From assembly GCF_014851395.1 (NCBI RefSeq), contig NW_024040817.1, positions 16,622,610 through 16,686,609 on the forward strand: 64,000 bases of DNA, read 5' to 3'. Position 1 is the stretch's first letter. The number at the start of each line of letters is the position of its first letter. The notes under the pieces are model-generated. The model did not search any database and was not told where the DNA came from. It saw only the letters and a list, made by a program, of their open reading frames with translations. Source of the stretch: Micropterus salmoides. Its lineage: Eukaryota > Chordata > Actinopteri > Centrarchiformes > Centrarchidae. The translations under genes and the position numbers were made by a program. Shown piece after piece: positions 63,601 to 64,000 of this stretch.

Positions 63601-63782
63601 TGTTTATATTTTATGTATGTGATAATGTAAGGCTTTATGTGTTGTGTGCACATGTGTGTCTCCAGCTCCCTGTGGAAGTCGTTCTATAGGATCAGAAGGG
63701 ACTGTTTTATCTCCAAACTTCCCCAGAAACTATACTTCTGGACAGACATGTGTCTACTCTATATCTGTACCTAGAGAGTTTG
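7082..63782 (+). CDS. csmd3: csmd3, internal part of the gene (24 exons, CUB3 to start of CUB10)
   Basis: CUB and Sushi multiple domains 3, a giant single-pass membrane protein (about 3,700 residues in mammals) expressed mainly in neurons; family members are linked to dendrite and synapse development and, for CSMD1, complement control. Seen here: 24 exons joined in frame, 3762 nt, with no stop. CUB and Sushi domains alternate strictly. Every domain-to-domain junction is phase 1, as expected for shuffled extracellular modules. Each CUB carries only the first cysteine pair (Cys near the start, then a Cys followed by a hydrophobic or aromatic residue and Trp, Tyr or Ser). Motifs such as GTPLYGIREGD, IPINARRFGD and SFQDSKLPERIESSSN match CSMD3 as I remember it better than CSMD1 or CSMD2. 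Both gene ends are outside the window. Teleosts often keep two copies (csmd3a, csmd3b); I cannot tell which this is. No paralogue-specific search was possible. Confidence 0.88.
7497..7516. repeat. (TA)n microsatellite
   Basis: A short run of alternating T and A, about 20 bp, inside the left arm of the Tc1-like element. Confidence 0.9.
8683..9153. mobile_element. 471-bp hAT-type MITE nested in a Tc1-like element
   Basis: Starts TAGGTCTGGGCAA and ends TTGTCCAGCCCTA, so the ends are inverted with two mismatches over 13 bp. Flanks are GTTATGAT (8675-8682) and GTTATGAA (9154-9161), an 8-bp duplication with one mismatch. The subterminal regions carry many ATTATC/GATAAT motifs (for example TATCGATAATTATCACG), typical of the common vertebrate TAGGGCTGGGCAAT hAT MITEs. 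It has no coding capacity. Confidence 0.85.
10719..10793. repeat. 28-bp tandem repeat, about 2.7 copies
   Basis: The unit starts ATGTCATGTGCTATACTGAA and ends TCAAAGAC. Copies 10719-10746 and 10747-10774 are identical; the third (10775-10793) is partial with one change near its end. The near identity suggests recent slippage or unequal exchange. Confidence 0.93.
11190..11960. repeat. possible decayed dispersed repeat
   Basis: Starts near GGATCCCCATTTG and has several phrases (ATAAATTCTTGAGATGTAAAGCAC, given here only as positions 11498-11521; GTTCCAGTGAGATATGG) that resemble multi-copy fish intergenic repeats as I remember them. No ends or target duplications were found. The call is weak. 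Confidence 0.3.
15484..15638. repeat. short inverted-repeat element, possible MITE
   Basis: AATTTAGGATA (15484-15494) recurs inverted as TATCCTAAATT (15628-15638), and further TCCTAA/TTAGGA motifs lie between. The flanking sequence shows no convincing target duplication, so the class is undetermined. Confidence 0.45.
15753..15954 (+). mobile_element. tRNA-derived SINE with 7-bp target duplication
   Basis: The tRNA-like head contains a B box GGTTCAATCC (about 15810). It is followed by CTGAGCAAGACACTTAACCC and the conserved tail GTCGCTTTGGATAAAAGCG, ending in an A-rich stretch. Direct repeats AATCCAT at 15746-15752 and 15955-15961 flank it. Such SINEs are copied by RNA polymerase III and moved by LINE machinery. 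The intact duplication and recognisable promoter suggest moderate age. The same family occurs inverted at 32504-32696. Confidence 0.9.
16963..17040. repeat. (TG)n microsatellite cluster
   Basis: Interrupted TG runs with a short GA run between them (16991-17002); the longest pure TG run is about 30 bp, ending at 17040. Confidence 0.95.
18967..19070 (+). CDS. csmd3: csmd3 exon: CUB3, part 2
   Basis: Encodes VIQINFEEFDLEIAYDTL and the calcium-site type motif YDTLTIGDGG, then GEVGDPTTILQV. The acceptor is AACTAG at 18966, entering in phase 0. The donor GTAAGT begins at 19071. A GT at 19069 would be an alternative, but only the 19070 end joins in frame with the next exon (GT + C makes Val, then LSGSF). 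Length is 104 nt. The Asp of YD and the Asp of DG, with an upstream Glu, are the usual Ca2+ ligands of CUB domains. Confidence 0.95.
19071..20035 (+). other. intron between CUB3 parts 2 and 3
   Basis: A 965-bp intron; AT-rich, with no repeat family, RNA gene or extra exon that I can recognise. Confidence 0.8.
20036..20148 (+). CDS. csmd3: csmd3 exon: CUB3, part 3
   Basis: Completes CUB3 with LSGSFVPDLIVS, the tryptophan strand QMWLHLQSDESVGS and the closing GFKINYK. The acceptor is GCCCCAG at 20035; the exon starts with the third base of a Val codon and ends one base into the next codon (phase 1) before GTAAGA at 20149. Length is 113 nt. It joins to the Sushi3 exon 12.9 kb downstream as the linker KEIDKESCGDPG. 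Confidence 0.95.
21121..22069. mobile_element. 949-bp non-autonomous hAT element, perfect 8-bp duplication
   Basis: Begins TAGGGCTGCAGCTAACGATT and ends AATCGTTTCAACCCTA, inverted and imperfect. It is bounded by identical GTAGTGAT at 21113-21120 and 22070-22077. Subterminal ATCGATT motifs match the widespread TAGGGCTGCAACTAACGATT family of vertebrate hAT MITEs. The interior is relatively GC-rich around 21190-21340, with several repeats of TTCACACTAC, and has no transposase-like frame. Confidence 0.92.
22550..23353. mobile_element. probable hAT-type MITE, left end uncertain
   Basis: The right end reads GCCGATAAATCGGTCAGGCTCTA (23331-23353), with the internal palindrome ATCGGCCGAT. This matches a common fish MITE end read in reverse as TAGAGCCTGACCGATTTATC. 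A plausible left end, CAGAGCCGG, lies near 22555 but I could not confirm matching flanks, so the start is approximate. Confidence 0.45.
24708..24741. repeat. (TG)n microsatellite
   Basis: About 34 bp of alternating GT just after a short GA run. Confidence 0.93.
24850..24884. repeat. (TG)n microsatellite
   Basis: About 35 bp of alternating TG, only about 110 bp after the previous tract. Confidence 0.93.
25489..25528. repeat. (TA)n(TG)n compound microsatellite
   Basis: A short TA run passes directly into about 30 bp of TG. Confidence 0.92.
26041..26735. mobile_element. hAT-type MITE, right end lost at a (TA)n tract
   Basis: Starts TAGGGTTGGGCACATTAACG and, at the far side, has GCGATTAATCGC near 26704-26715, the inward-facing motif of the well-known family with GCGTTAACGC/GCGATTAATCGC subterminal repeats. 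The expected closing CCCTA end is missing; instead a 76-bp (TA)n run begins. The interior (26120-26640) is unique-looking. Confidence 0.65.
26734..26809. repeat. 76-bp (TA)n microsatellite
   Basis: Uninterrupted alternating TA, the longest pure dinucleotide run of this kind in the window. It produces meaningless Ile-Tyr frames on both strands. Confidence 0.97.
29640..29960 (+). pseudogene. decayed LINE reverse-transcriptase fragment
   Basis: A reading frame at 29629-29859 contains HILKFTDDYGITRLLQDDDE. The block KF(A/T)DD followed by a short hydrophobic stretch and acidic residues is the catalytic palm motif and its downstream context in fish non-LTR retrotransposons. The following residues (VVEEFLQ) fit the usual helix. 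After about 29790 similarity seems to move to another frame. This is a short, frameshifted relic of a LINE inserted on the plus strand. I cannot name the clade. A chance motif is the alternative. Confidence 0.5.
30890..31185. repeat. cluster of (TG)n, GAGC and GA microsatellites
   Basis: Three TG runs (about 30891-30908, 31004-31035, 31130-31172) within 300 bp, separated by GAGC (30909-30924) and GAGA runs. The shared arrangement of TG followed by GAGAGA in the first two suggests a local duplication of one tract. Confidence 0.9.
32504..32696 (-). mobile_element. tRNA-derived SINE, reverse orientation
   Basis: On the minus strand it has a B-box GGTTCAAATCC (complement of about 32637-32647), then CTGAGCAAGACACTTAACCC and the tail TAAGTCGCTTTGGATAAATG. 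It is the same family as 15753-15954 but inverted. Short CTACTA repeats at either side may be the target duplication. Confidence 0.85.
33071..33253 (+). CDS. csmd3: csmd3 exon: Sushi3
   Basis: A complete Sushi (complement control protein) module in one 183-nt exon, phase 1 to phase 1. It has the four cysteines in SCGDPG, FECQFGF, SCQDNNQW and ICI, plus the conserved Trp. The CSMD3-like signature GTPLYGIREGD follows the first Cys. The acceptor is CTTTACAG at 33070 and the donor GTAAGT at 33254. Sushi modules are about 60-residue beta folds held by two disulfides. Here they space the CUB domains. Confidence 0.96.
33540..33866 (+). CDS. csmd3: csmd3 exon: CUB4 (single exon)
   Basis: The entire CUB4 domain in one 327-nt exon, unlike every other complete CUB domain in this window. 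It starts FPCMSNFTAPSGTVLSPDYP, has the second Cys in MNCVW, the motif PYDSLTVKDG, and ends GRGFNITYS. Potential N-glycosylation sites are NFT near the start and NIT at the end. The acceptor is CCCCTAG at 33539 and the donor GTATGT at 33867; both ends are phase 1. It lies only 286 bp after Sushi3. Confidence 0.96.
33867..35569 (+). other. intron between CUB4 and Sushi4
   Basis: A 1.7-kb intron. The part around 34490-34600, with TTAGCACAAAGACTAGAAAC followed by GAAACAGTTAGCCTAG, resembles a common dispersed teleost repeat; I could not define its ends. The rest shows nothing recognisable. Confidence 0.6.
34440..34620. repeat. fragment of a dispersed teleost repeat
   Basis: The phrase CTTAGCACAAAGACTAGAAA plus GGAAACAGTTAGCCTAG matches, from memory, a multi-copy fish repeat usually read as agcttagcataaagactgg and aaacagctagcctgg. 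Class and ends are unknown. Confidence 0.4.
35570..35764 (+). CDS. csmd3: csmd3 exon: Sushi4
   Basis: A complete Sushi module, 195 nt, phase 1 to 1. The linker TFGHN is followed by ECPDPGIPINARRFGD, VVCEDGF, SCQLEKGKVMWSG and IPKCE, giving four Cys and one Trp. The stretch IPINARRFGDSFQLGSSIS is nearly what I recall for CSMD3 and differs from CSMD1. The acceptor is TTAACGCAG at 35569 and the donor GTAAAT at 35765. Confidence 0.97.
35765..37547 (+). other. intron between Sushi4 and CUB5
   Basis: A 1.8-kb AT-rich intron; no repeat family, RNA gene or extra exon recognised. Small frames near 36789-37080 have no domain resemblance. Confidence 0.75.
37548..37686 (+). CDS. csmd3: csmd3 exon: CUB5, part 1
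   Basis: Starts APCGGHYSAPNGVILSPGWP, with the second Cys in LSCEW, and ends KITFD plus two bases of an Arg codon (phase 2). Length is 139 nt. The acceptor is CTTCTCCAG at 37547 and the donor GTGGGT at 37687. It has the same length and same phase-2 break as the first CUB9 exon (61111-61249), suggesting the two CUBs share an exon-structure ancestor. Confidence 0.96.
37687..38379 (+). other. intron between CUB5 parts 1 and 2
   Basis: A 693-bp intron with nothing recognisable; its start contains open frames that are only read-through of the exon. Confidence 0.8.
38380..38567 (+). CDS. csmd3: csmd3 exon: CUB5, part 2
   Basis: Continues RFQTELGYDFLEIHDGP, then LLSPLVGSFNGTQVPQFL and the closing SNAGFKILYES. 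The calcium-site type motif YDFLEIHDG is intact and NGT is a potential glycosylation site. Length is 188 nt, phase 2 to phase 1, identical in length to the second CUB9 exon. The acceptor is CTCTCAG at 38379 and the donor GTAAGT at 38568. Confidence 0.96.
38686..38874 (+). CDS. csmd3: csmd3 exon: Sushi5
   Basis: A complete Sushi module, 189 nt, phase 1 to 1, after a short 118-bp intron. The linker VTVDSY precedes SCLDPGIPVNGIRYGQ, then FGCDSGYRL, VCEKNHWW and PTCD. The acceptor follows a long T run (TTTTTTTTTTCCAG at 38685). The donor is GTAAGT at 38875. Confidence 0.97.
38875..43004 (+). other. 4.1-kb intron between Sushi5 and CUB6
   Basis: Contains a (TG)n/GCGC tract with a 35-bp tandem duplication (39640-39760), a second (TG)n (about 40824-40846), a purine-rich stretch (40610-40735) and a pyrimidine tract ending at the CUB6 acceptor. 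Small frames at 40908-41195 (minus) and 41240-41452 (plus) resemble no family I know and are judged non-coding. Confidence 0.75.
39640..39760. repeat. (TG)n with a 35-bp duplicated unit
   Basis: After about 25 bp of TG and a CGCGCG core, the segment GCATGTGTAATGTCAGCACA with its following ATATACGTGTGTGCGC occurs twice at a 35-bp period (starting near 39677 and 39712), then more TG. Confidence 0.9.
43005..43121 (+). CDS. csmd3: csmd3 exon: CUB6, part 1 (GC splice donor)
   Basis: Starts ALCGGDVRGPWGTILSPGYP, second Cys in LNCTW (NCT is a possible glycosylation site), ending VEVSHGK plus the first base of a Gly codon. Length is 117 nt, phase 1 to 1. No GT donor fits: the sequence after the exon is AAAG|GCAAGAG (GC at 43122-43123), and only this end joins in frame with the next exon to give HGKGVQFQF as in the family. 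GC donors with AG before and CAAG after are the standard minority form of U2 introns. The acceptor is CTATCCAG at 43004. Confidence 0.92.
43122..43521 (+). other. GC-AG intron between CUB6 parts 1 and 2
   Basis: A 400-bp intron opening with GCAAGAG and closing with CTCTAACAG. Nothing else recognisable inside. Confidence 0.85.
43522..43737 (+). CDS. csmd3: csmd3 exon: CUB6, part 2
   Basis: Continues GVQFQFNSFHLEDQHDYL, then TENGSFLQPLARLTG, NINAGLYGNFKAQLRF and the closing YEGFNISFS. The usual DG of the calcium-site motif is replaced by ENG (HDYLLVTENG), which I also recall in mammalian CSMD proteins, so the site is probably altered in this domain family-wide. NGS and NIS are potential glycosylation sites. 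Length is 216 nt, phase 1 to 1. The donor is GTAATT at 43738. Confidence 0.96.
43738..46624 (+). other. 2.9-kb intron between CUB6 and Sushi6
   Basis: The middle part (about 44155-45130) looks like a dispersed fish repeat; the rest is unique. No exon is visible. A minus-strand frame at 45573-45755 has no family resemblance. Confidence 0.7.
44155..45130. repeat. probable dispersed fish repeat, class unknown
   Basis: Begins TTAATTTATATAGCACCTTA and later has GAGCCTTGGGGGACACCACG (44935-44954) and CTGTCAAAAGCTGCAGTAAA (45008-45027). All three phrases occur together in many fish intergenic regions as I remember them. No ends, coding frame or target duplication identified. Confidence 0.45.
46625..46813 (+). 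CDS. csmd3: csmd3 exon: Sushi6
   Basis: A complete Sushi module, 189 nt, phase 1 to 1. The linker EYTLE precedes PCEDPGMPRFGRR, then FSCNMGYRLEG, LICLGGGRRMWSS and PRCV. The GGGRR before the Trp is typical of this position in CSMD proteins. The acceptor is TTTTCTGCAG at 46624 and the donor GTATGT at 46814. Confidence 0.97.
46814..50631 (+). other. 3.8-kb intron between Sushi6 and CUB7
   Basis: Holds a probable DNA-transposon end (to 47833), a patch of higher CpG content (about 47340-48130), purine-rich tracts at 49890-50080, and otherwise unique sequence. No extra exon seen. Confidence 0.7.
47340..47833 (-). mobile_element. probable DNA-transposon remnant
   Basis: The right edge reads GAGTAACTGGCCCAACACTG, which reversed is CAGTGTTGGGCCAGTTACTC, a terminus found on a very common fish DNA transposon family. 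The left end was not found and the interior has no transposase frame. Boundaries on the left are approximate. Confidence 0.5.
50632..50732 (+). CDS. csmd3: csmd3 exon: CUB7, part 1
   Basis: Starts AECGSSVINNEGILLSPNYP, second Cys in HECIYSIQ. Length is 101 nt, phase 1 to phase 0. The acceptor is GTCATCAG at 50631 and the donor GTAAGA at 50733. A piggyBac-like MITE starts 23 nt after the exon end, leaving the donor consensus intact. CUB7 is spread over three exons here. Confidence 0.95.
50759..52006. mobile_element. 1.25-kb piggyBac-like MITE in TTAA
   Basis: The left end AGGGATACTATGCGATTC and the reversed right end AGGGGTACTATGCGATTC match at 17 of 18 bases, and both are bounded by TTAA (50755-50758, 52007-52010). 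TTAA duplication is diagnostic of piggyBac-type transposition. The interior has no transposase frame, so it is non-autonomous. It makes up most of the 1.4-kb intron between CUB7 parts 1 and 2. Confidence 0.88.
52134..52202 (+). CDS. csmd3: csmd3 exon: CUB7, part 2
   Basis: A 69-nt micro-domain exon, phase 0 to 0, encoding exactly 23 residues: VQAGKGINISARTFHLAQGD then ILK. NIS is a potential glycosylation site. The acceptor is TTCACTCTAG at 52133 and the donor GTAAAC at 52203. Because it is symmetrical in phase 0, skipping it would keep the frame but remove a core strand of CUB7. Confidence 0.94.
52392..52548 (+). CDS. csmd3: csmd3 exon: CUB7, part 3
   Basis: Continues IYDGKDNTAHVLGAFTGSS, the Trp strand HLWLEFYSDAES and the closing EGFKLVYS. 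Length is 157 nt, phase 0 to 1. The acceptor is TTTTATTCCAG at 52391 and the donor GTAAGA at 52549. The YDG completes the CUB acidic motif begun by GDILK in the preceding exon. Confidence 0.96.
52549..54160 (+). other. intron between CUB7 and Sushi7
   Basis: A 1.6-kb AT-rich intron; nothing recognised apart from the pyrimidine tract before the acceptor. Confidence 0.75.
54161..54352 (+). CDS. csmd3: csmd3 exon: Sushi7
   Basis: A complete Sushi module, 192 nt, phase 1 to 1. The linker SFELS precedes HCEDPGVPQFGFKVNDQGHF, then YRCEPGYTLHG, KCMTGERRAWD and PSCI. The GERRAWD stretch is a strong CSMD feature. The acceptor is CTCTCTCTAG at 54160 and the donor GTATGT at 54353. A Tc1-like element begins within about 60 bp of the donor. 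Confidence 0.97.
54575..55303 (-). pseudogene. Tc1-like transposase, broken
   Basis: DDE/D transposase relic. The part at 55055-55303 carries LWTDESKIEIFG (first catalytic Asp). The part at 54575-54985 carries QHDNDPKHRSK (second Asp) and SQSPDLNPIEMLW (the Glu). The two parts are in the same frame and separated by one in-frame TAG at 55055-55057 followed by readable sequence. The N-terminal DNA-binding region upstream of 55303 is missing or too decayed, with a stop just upstream and the inserted DNA close by. It cannot encode an active enzyme. Confidence 0.9.
55600..56850. mobile_element. unidentified insertion inside the Tc1-like element
   Basis: About 1.2 kb with no match to a Tc1 interior. 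It contains a perfect 14-bp inverted repeat (CTCCTCGATCCTCG at 55618-55631 and its complement at 55698-55711) near one side and a 9-bp hairpin (CTTGCGTCT 56795-56803 with AGACGCAAG 56822-56830) near the other. Outer edges GTTTCCTCTC and GAGGGAAAC are roughly inverted. Ends and target duplication are not settled, so the class is unknown. Confidence 0.5.
59247..59373 (+). CDS. csmd3: csmd3 exon: CUB8, part 1
   Basis: Starts AECGGRFKGESSGRILSPGYP (21 residues, positions 59247-59308 with the split codon), second Cys in LRCTW, ending SGNIV plus two bases of a Ser codon (phase 2). Length is 127 nt. The acceptor is TCCGTTAG at 59246 and the donor GTAATG at 59374. The intron break is five residues nearer the N-terminus than in CUB5 and CUB9. 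Confidence 0.94.
59374..59912 (+). other. intron between CUB8 parts 1 and 2
   Basis: A 539-bp intron containing a 53-bp retroposon stub with target duplications (59393-59469); otherwise AT-rich unique sequence. Confidence 0.85.
59405..59457 (-). mobile_element. 53-bp LINE 3' end with 12-bp target duplication
   Basis: ATCCATCCATCCATC followed by CAACCACTTATCCTGCGTA and CAGGGTCGCGGGG is the reversed 3' terminus of a widespread fish retroposon ending in (GGAT)n. It is flanked by ACCTCCCCAGTA at 59393-59404 and again at 59458-59469. The perfect 12-bp duplication marks a recent, extremely 5'-truncated insertion, starting 20 nt inside the intron. Confidence 0.88.
59913..60115 (+). CDS. csmd3: csmd3 exon: CUB8, part 2
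   Basis: Continues SLQFLSFDTEASHDMLKVWD, then GPPENEMSLSELSGSLLPEG and the closing KSGFAIQFSS. The acidic motif HDMLKVWDG is intact. Length is 203 nt, phase 2 to 1. The acceptor is CAATTTACAG at 59912 and the donor GTGAGT at 60116. Confidence 0.96.
60116..60573 (+). other. intron between CUB8 and Sushi8
   Basis: A 458-bp intron ending in a long pyrimidine tract (60498-60573); nothing else recognised. Confidence 0.85.
60574..60765 (+). CDS. csmd3: csmd3 exon: Sushi8
   Basis: A complete Sushi module, 192 nt, phase 1 to 1. The linker SVATA precedes CRDPGVPMNGSRSGDGREPG, then FQCDPGYELQG, TCIQVDNRYYW and PVCI. NGS is a potential glycosylation site. The GDGREPGD stretch is CSMD3-like. The acceptor is CTGTCCAG at 60573 and the donor GTGAAA at 60766. 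Confidence 0.97.
60766..61110 (+). other. intron between Sushi8 and CUB9
   Basis: A 345-bp intron, AT-rich, nothing recognised. Confidence 0.85.
61111..61249 (+). CDS. csmd3: csmd3 exon: CUB9, part 1
   Basis: Starts APCGGNLTGSNGFILSPNYP (NLT is a potential glycosylation site), second Cys in KDCDW, ending SLAFI plus two bases of a Ser codon (phase 2). Length is 139 nt, matching the CUB5 exon at 37548. The acceptor is CACATCATAG at 61110 and the donor GTAACC at 61250. Confidence 0.95.
61250..61971 (+). other. intron between CUB9 parts 1 and 2
   Basis: A 722-bp intron, T-rich toward its 3' end; nothing else recognised. A plus-strand frame at 61517-61861 is not family-like. Confidence 0.8.
61972..62159 (+). 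CDS. csmd3: csmd3 exon: CUB9, part 2
   Basis: Continues SFNIEPNYDFLYIYDGPDSN, then IGSFQDSKLPERIESSSN and the closing YTGFHLEYK. This is one of the most conserved stretches of CSMD3 as I recall it. The motif YDFLYIYDG is intact. Length is 188 nt, phase 2 to 1, same as CUB5 part 2. The acceptor is TGTGTCAAG at 61971 and the donor GTAAAA at 62160. Confidence 0.96.
62160..63202 (+). other. intron between CUB9 and Sushi9
   Basis: A 1.04-kb intron; nothing recognised besides the pyrimidine tract before the acceptor (63164-63200). Confidence 0.8.
63203..63321 (+). CDS. csmd3: csmd3 exon: Sushi9, part 1
   Basis: The linker AKLRE precedes SCFDPGVVLNGTRLGSDY, then FYCEAGYVLQ. Length is 119 nt, phase 1 to 0. 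This is the only Sushi module in the window that is split between two exons. NGT is a potential glycosylation site. The acceptor is CTCTGTCCAG at 63202 and the donor GTACAA at 63322, a weaker donor followed by an A run. Confidence 0.94.
63338..63420. repeat. imperfect (TGGA/TGGG/TGGT)n tract in a short intron
   Basis: Degenerate tetranucleotide repeats fill most of the 134-bp intron between the two Sushi9 exons (63322-63455). Confidence 0.88.
63456..63531 (+). CDS. csmd3: csmd3 exon: Sushi9, part 2
   Basis: Completes Sushi9 with GYSTLTCSMGDDGRPGWN and ALPSCQ: third and fourth Cys and the Trp. Length is 76 nt, phase 0 to 1. The acceptor is TTTTCTCAAG at 63455 and the donor GTAACA at 63532. 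Confidence 0.94.
63666..63782 (+). CDS. csmd3: csmd3 exon: CUB10, part 1
   Basis: Starts APCGSRSIGSEGTVLSPNFP, second Cys in QTCVYSIS, ending VPREF plus one base (phase 1). NYT is a potential glycosylation site. Length is 117 nt. The acceptor is TGTCTCCAG at 63665 and the donor GTAAGT at 63783. The remainder of CUB10 must lie beyond the window end. Confidence 0.94.
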
Positions 63783-63792
63783 GTAAGTCCAT

Positions 63793-63827
<35 letters not shown>

Positions 63828-64000
63828 ATAGTGCACACACAAGTTATTCAACAGGATCTTACCAAGTGAATACTAATATTTCACAGAATTACATATGGTA
63901 CCTGTATGAATCTATTGTTAGTTATCTGTTGTGGGTGTGCTAGAGTAAAACTATTTCAATACAAAAGCTGTCAGTATTAAAGGGATTTATTCTTTATTCC
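63783..64000 (+). other. start of the intron within CUB10, with an (AC)n tract
   Basis: Intron sequence running off the window; an (AC)n microsatellite of about 28 bp begins near 63796. No further exon is visible. Confidence 0.85.

Noticed and set aside
7082..63782. Assignment to CSMD1 or CSMD2 instead of CSMD3
   Set aside because: Remembered CSMD1 residues differ at many places (for example GIPAYGRREG versus GTPLYGIREGD here, and PVNGKRFGD versus PINARRFGD here). CSMD2 was not compared in detail, so some uncertainty remains.
1..64000. CRISPR arrays, bacterial operons, viral genes, rRNA or functional tRNA genes
   Set aside because: None seen. Direct repeats are microsatellites or target duplications, and tRNA-like segments are SINE heads with decayed promoters.

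Overview
The window is vertebrate nuclear DNA, almost certainly from a ray-finned (teleost) fish. The evidence is a single large split gene with GT-AG introns, abundant (TG)n, (TA)n and polypyrimidine tracts, and typical fish repeats: tRNA-derived SINEs with the tail motif GTCGCTTTGGATAAAAGCG, hAT, Tc1/mariner and piggyBac-like elements, and a LINE tail of (GGAT)n type. No prokaryotic operon, CRISPR array, rRNA or intact tRNA gene was seen.

All coding sequence I can support belongs to one plus-strand gene, a CUB and Sushi multiple domains family member. Residue patterns fit CSMD3 better than CSMD1 or CSMD2 from memory of the vertebrate proteins. I placed 24 consecutive internal exons (7082 to 63782, 3762 nt, 1254 codons' worth). 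Every splice junction keeps the frame and no exon has a stop or frameshift. They encode alternating extracellular modules: CUB3-Sushi3-CUB4-Sushi4-CUB5-Sushi5-CUB6-Sushi6-CUB7-Sushi7-CUB8-Sushi8-CUB9-Sushi9 and the start of CUB10. Numbering assumes the usual CSMD order, with two CUB-Sushi pairs upstream of the window. The 5' end (signal peptide, CUB1-2), the rest of CUB10, the C-terminal Sushi array, the transmembrane helix and both UTRs lie outside.

Layout: 1-7081 is intron upstream of CUB3. 7082-20148 holds the three CUB3 exons with an 11.8-kb intron full of mobile elements. 20149-33070 is a 12.9-kb intron with a hAT element (perfect 8-bp target duplication), a second MITE, a long (TA)n tract, clustered (TG)n tracts and a decayed LINE reverse-transcriptase fragment. 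33071-63782 is exon-dense, with 21 exons in 31 kb. Its introns contain a SINE, a piggyBac-like MITE starting 23 nt after an exon, a decayed Tc1 transposon with something inserted in it, and a 53-bp retroposon stub with a 12-bp target duplication. One intron (after 43121) uses a GC donor.

I found no evidence of an undescribed biological system. The interest is in gene architecture (different intron positions among homologous CUB domains, the GC-AG intron) and in dated, nested transposon insertions close to splice sites.
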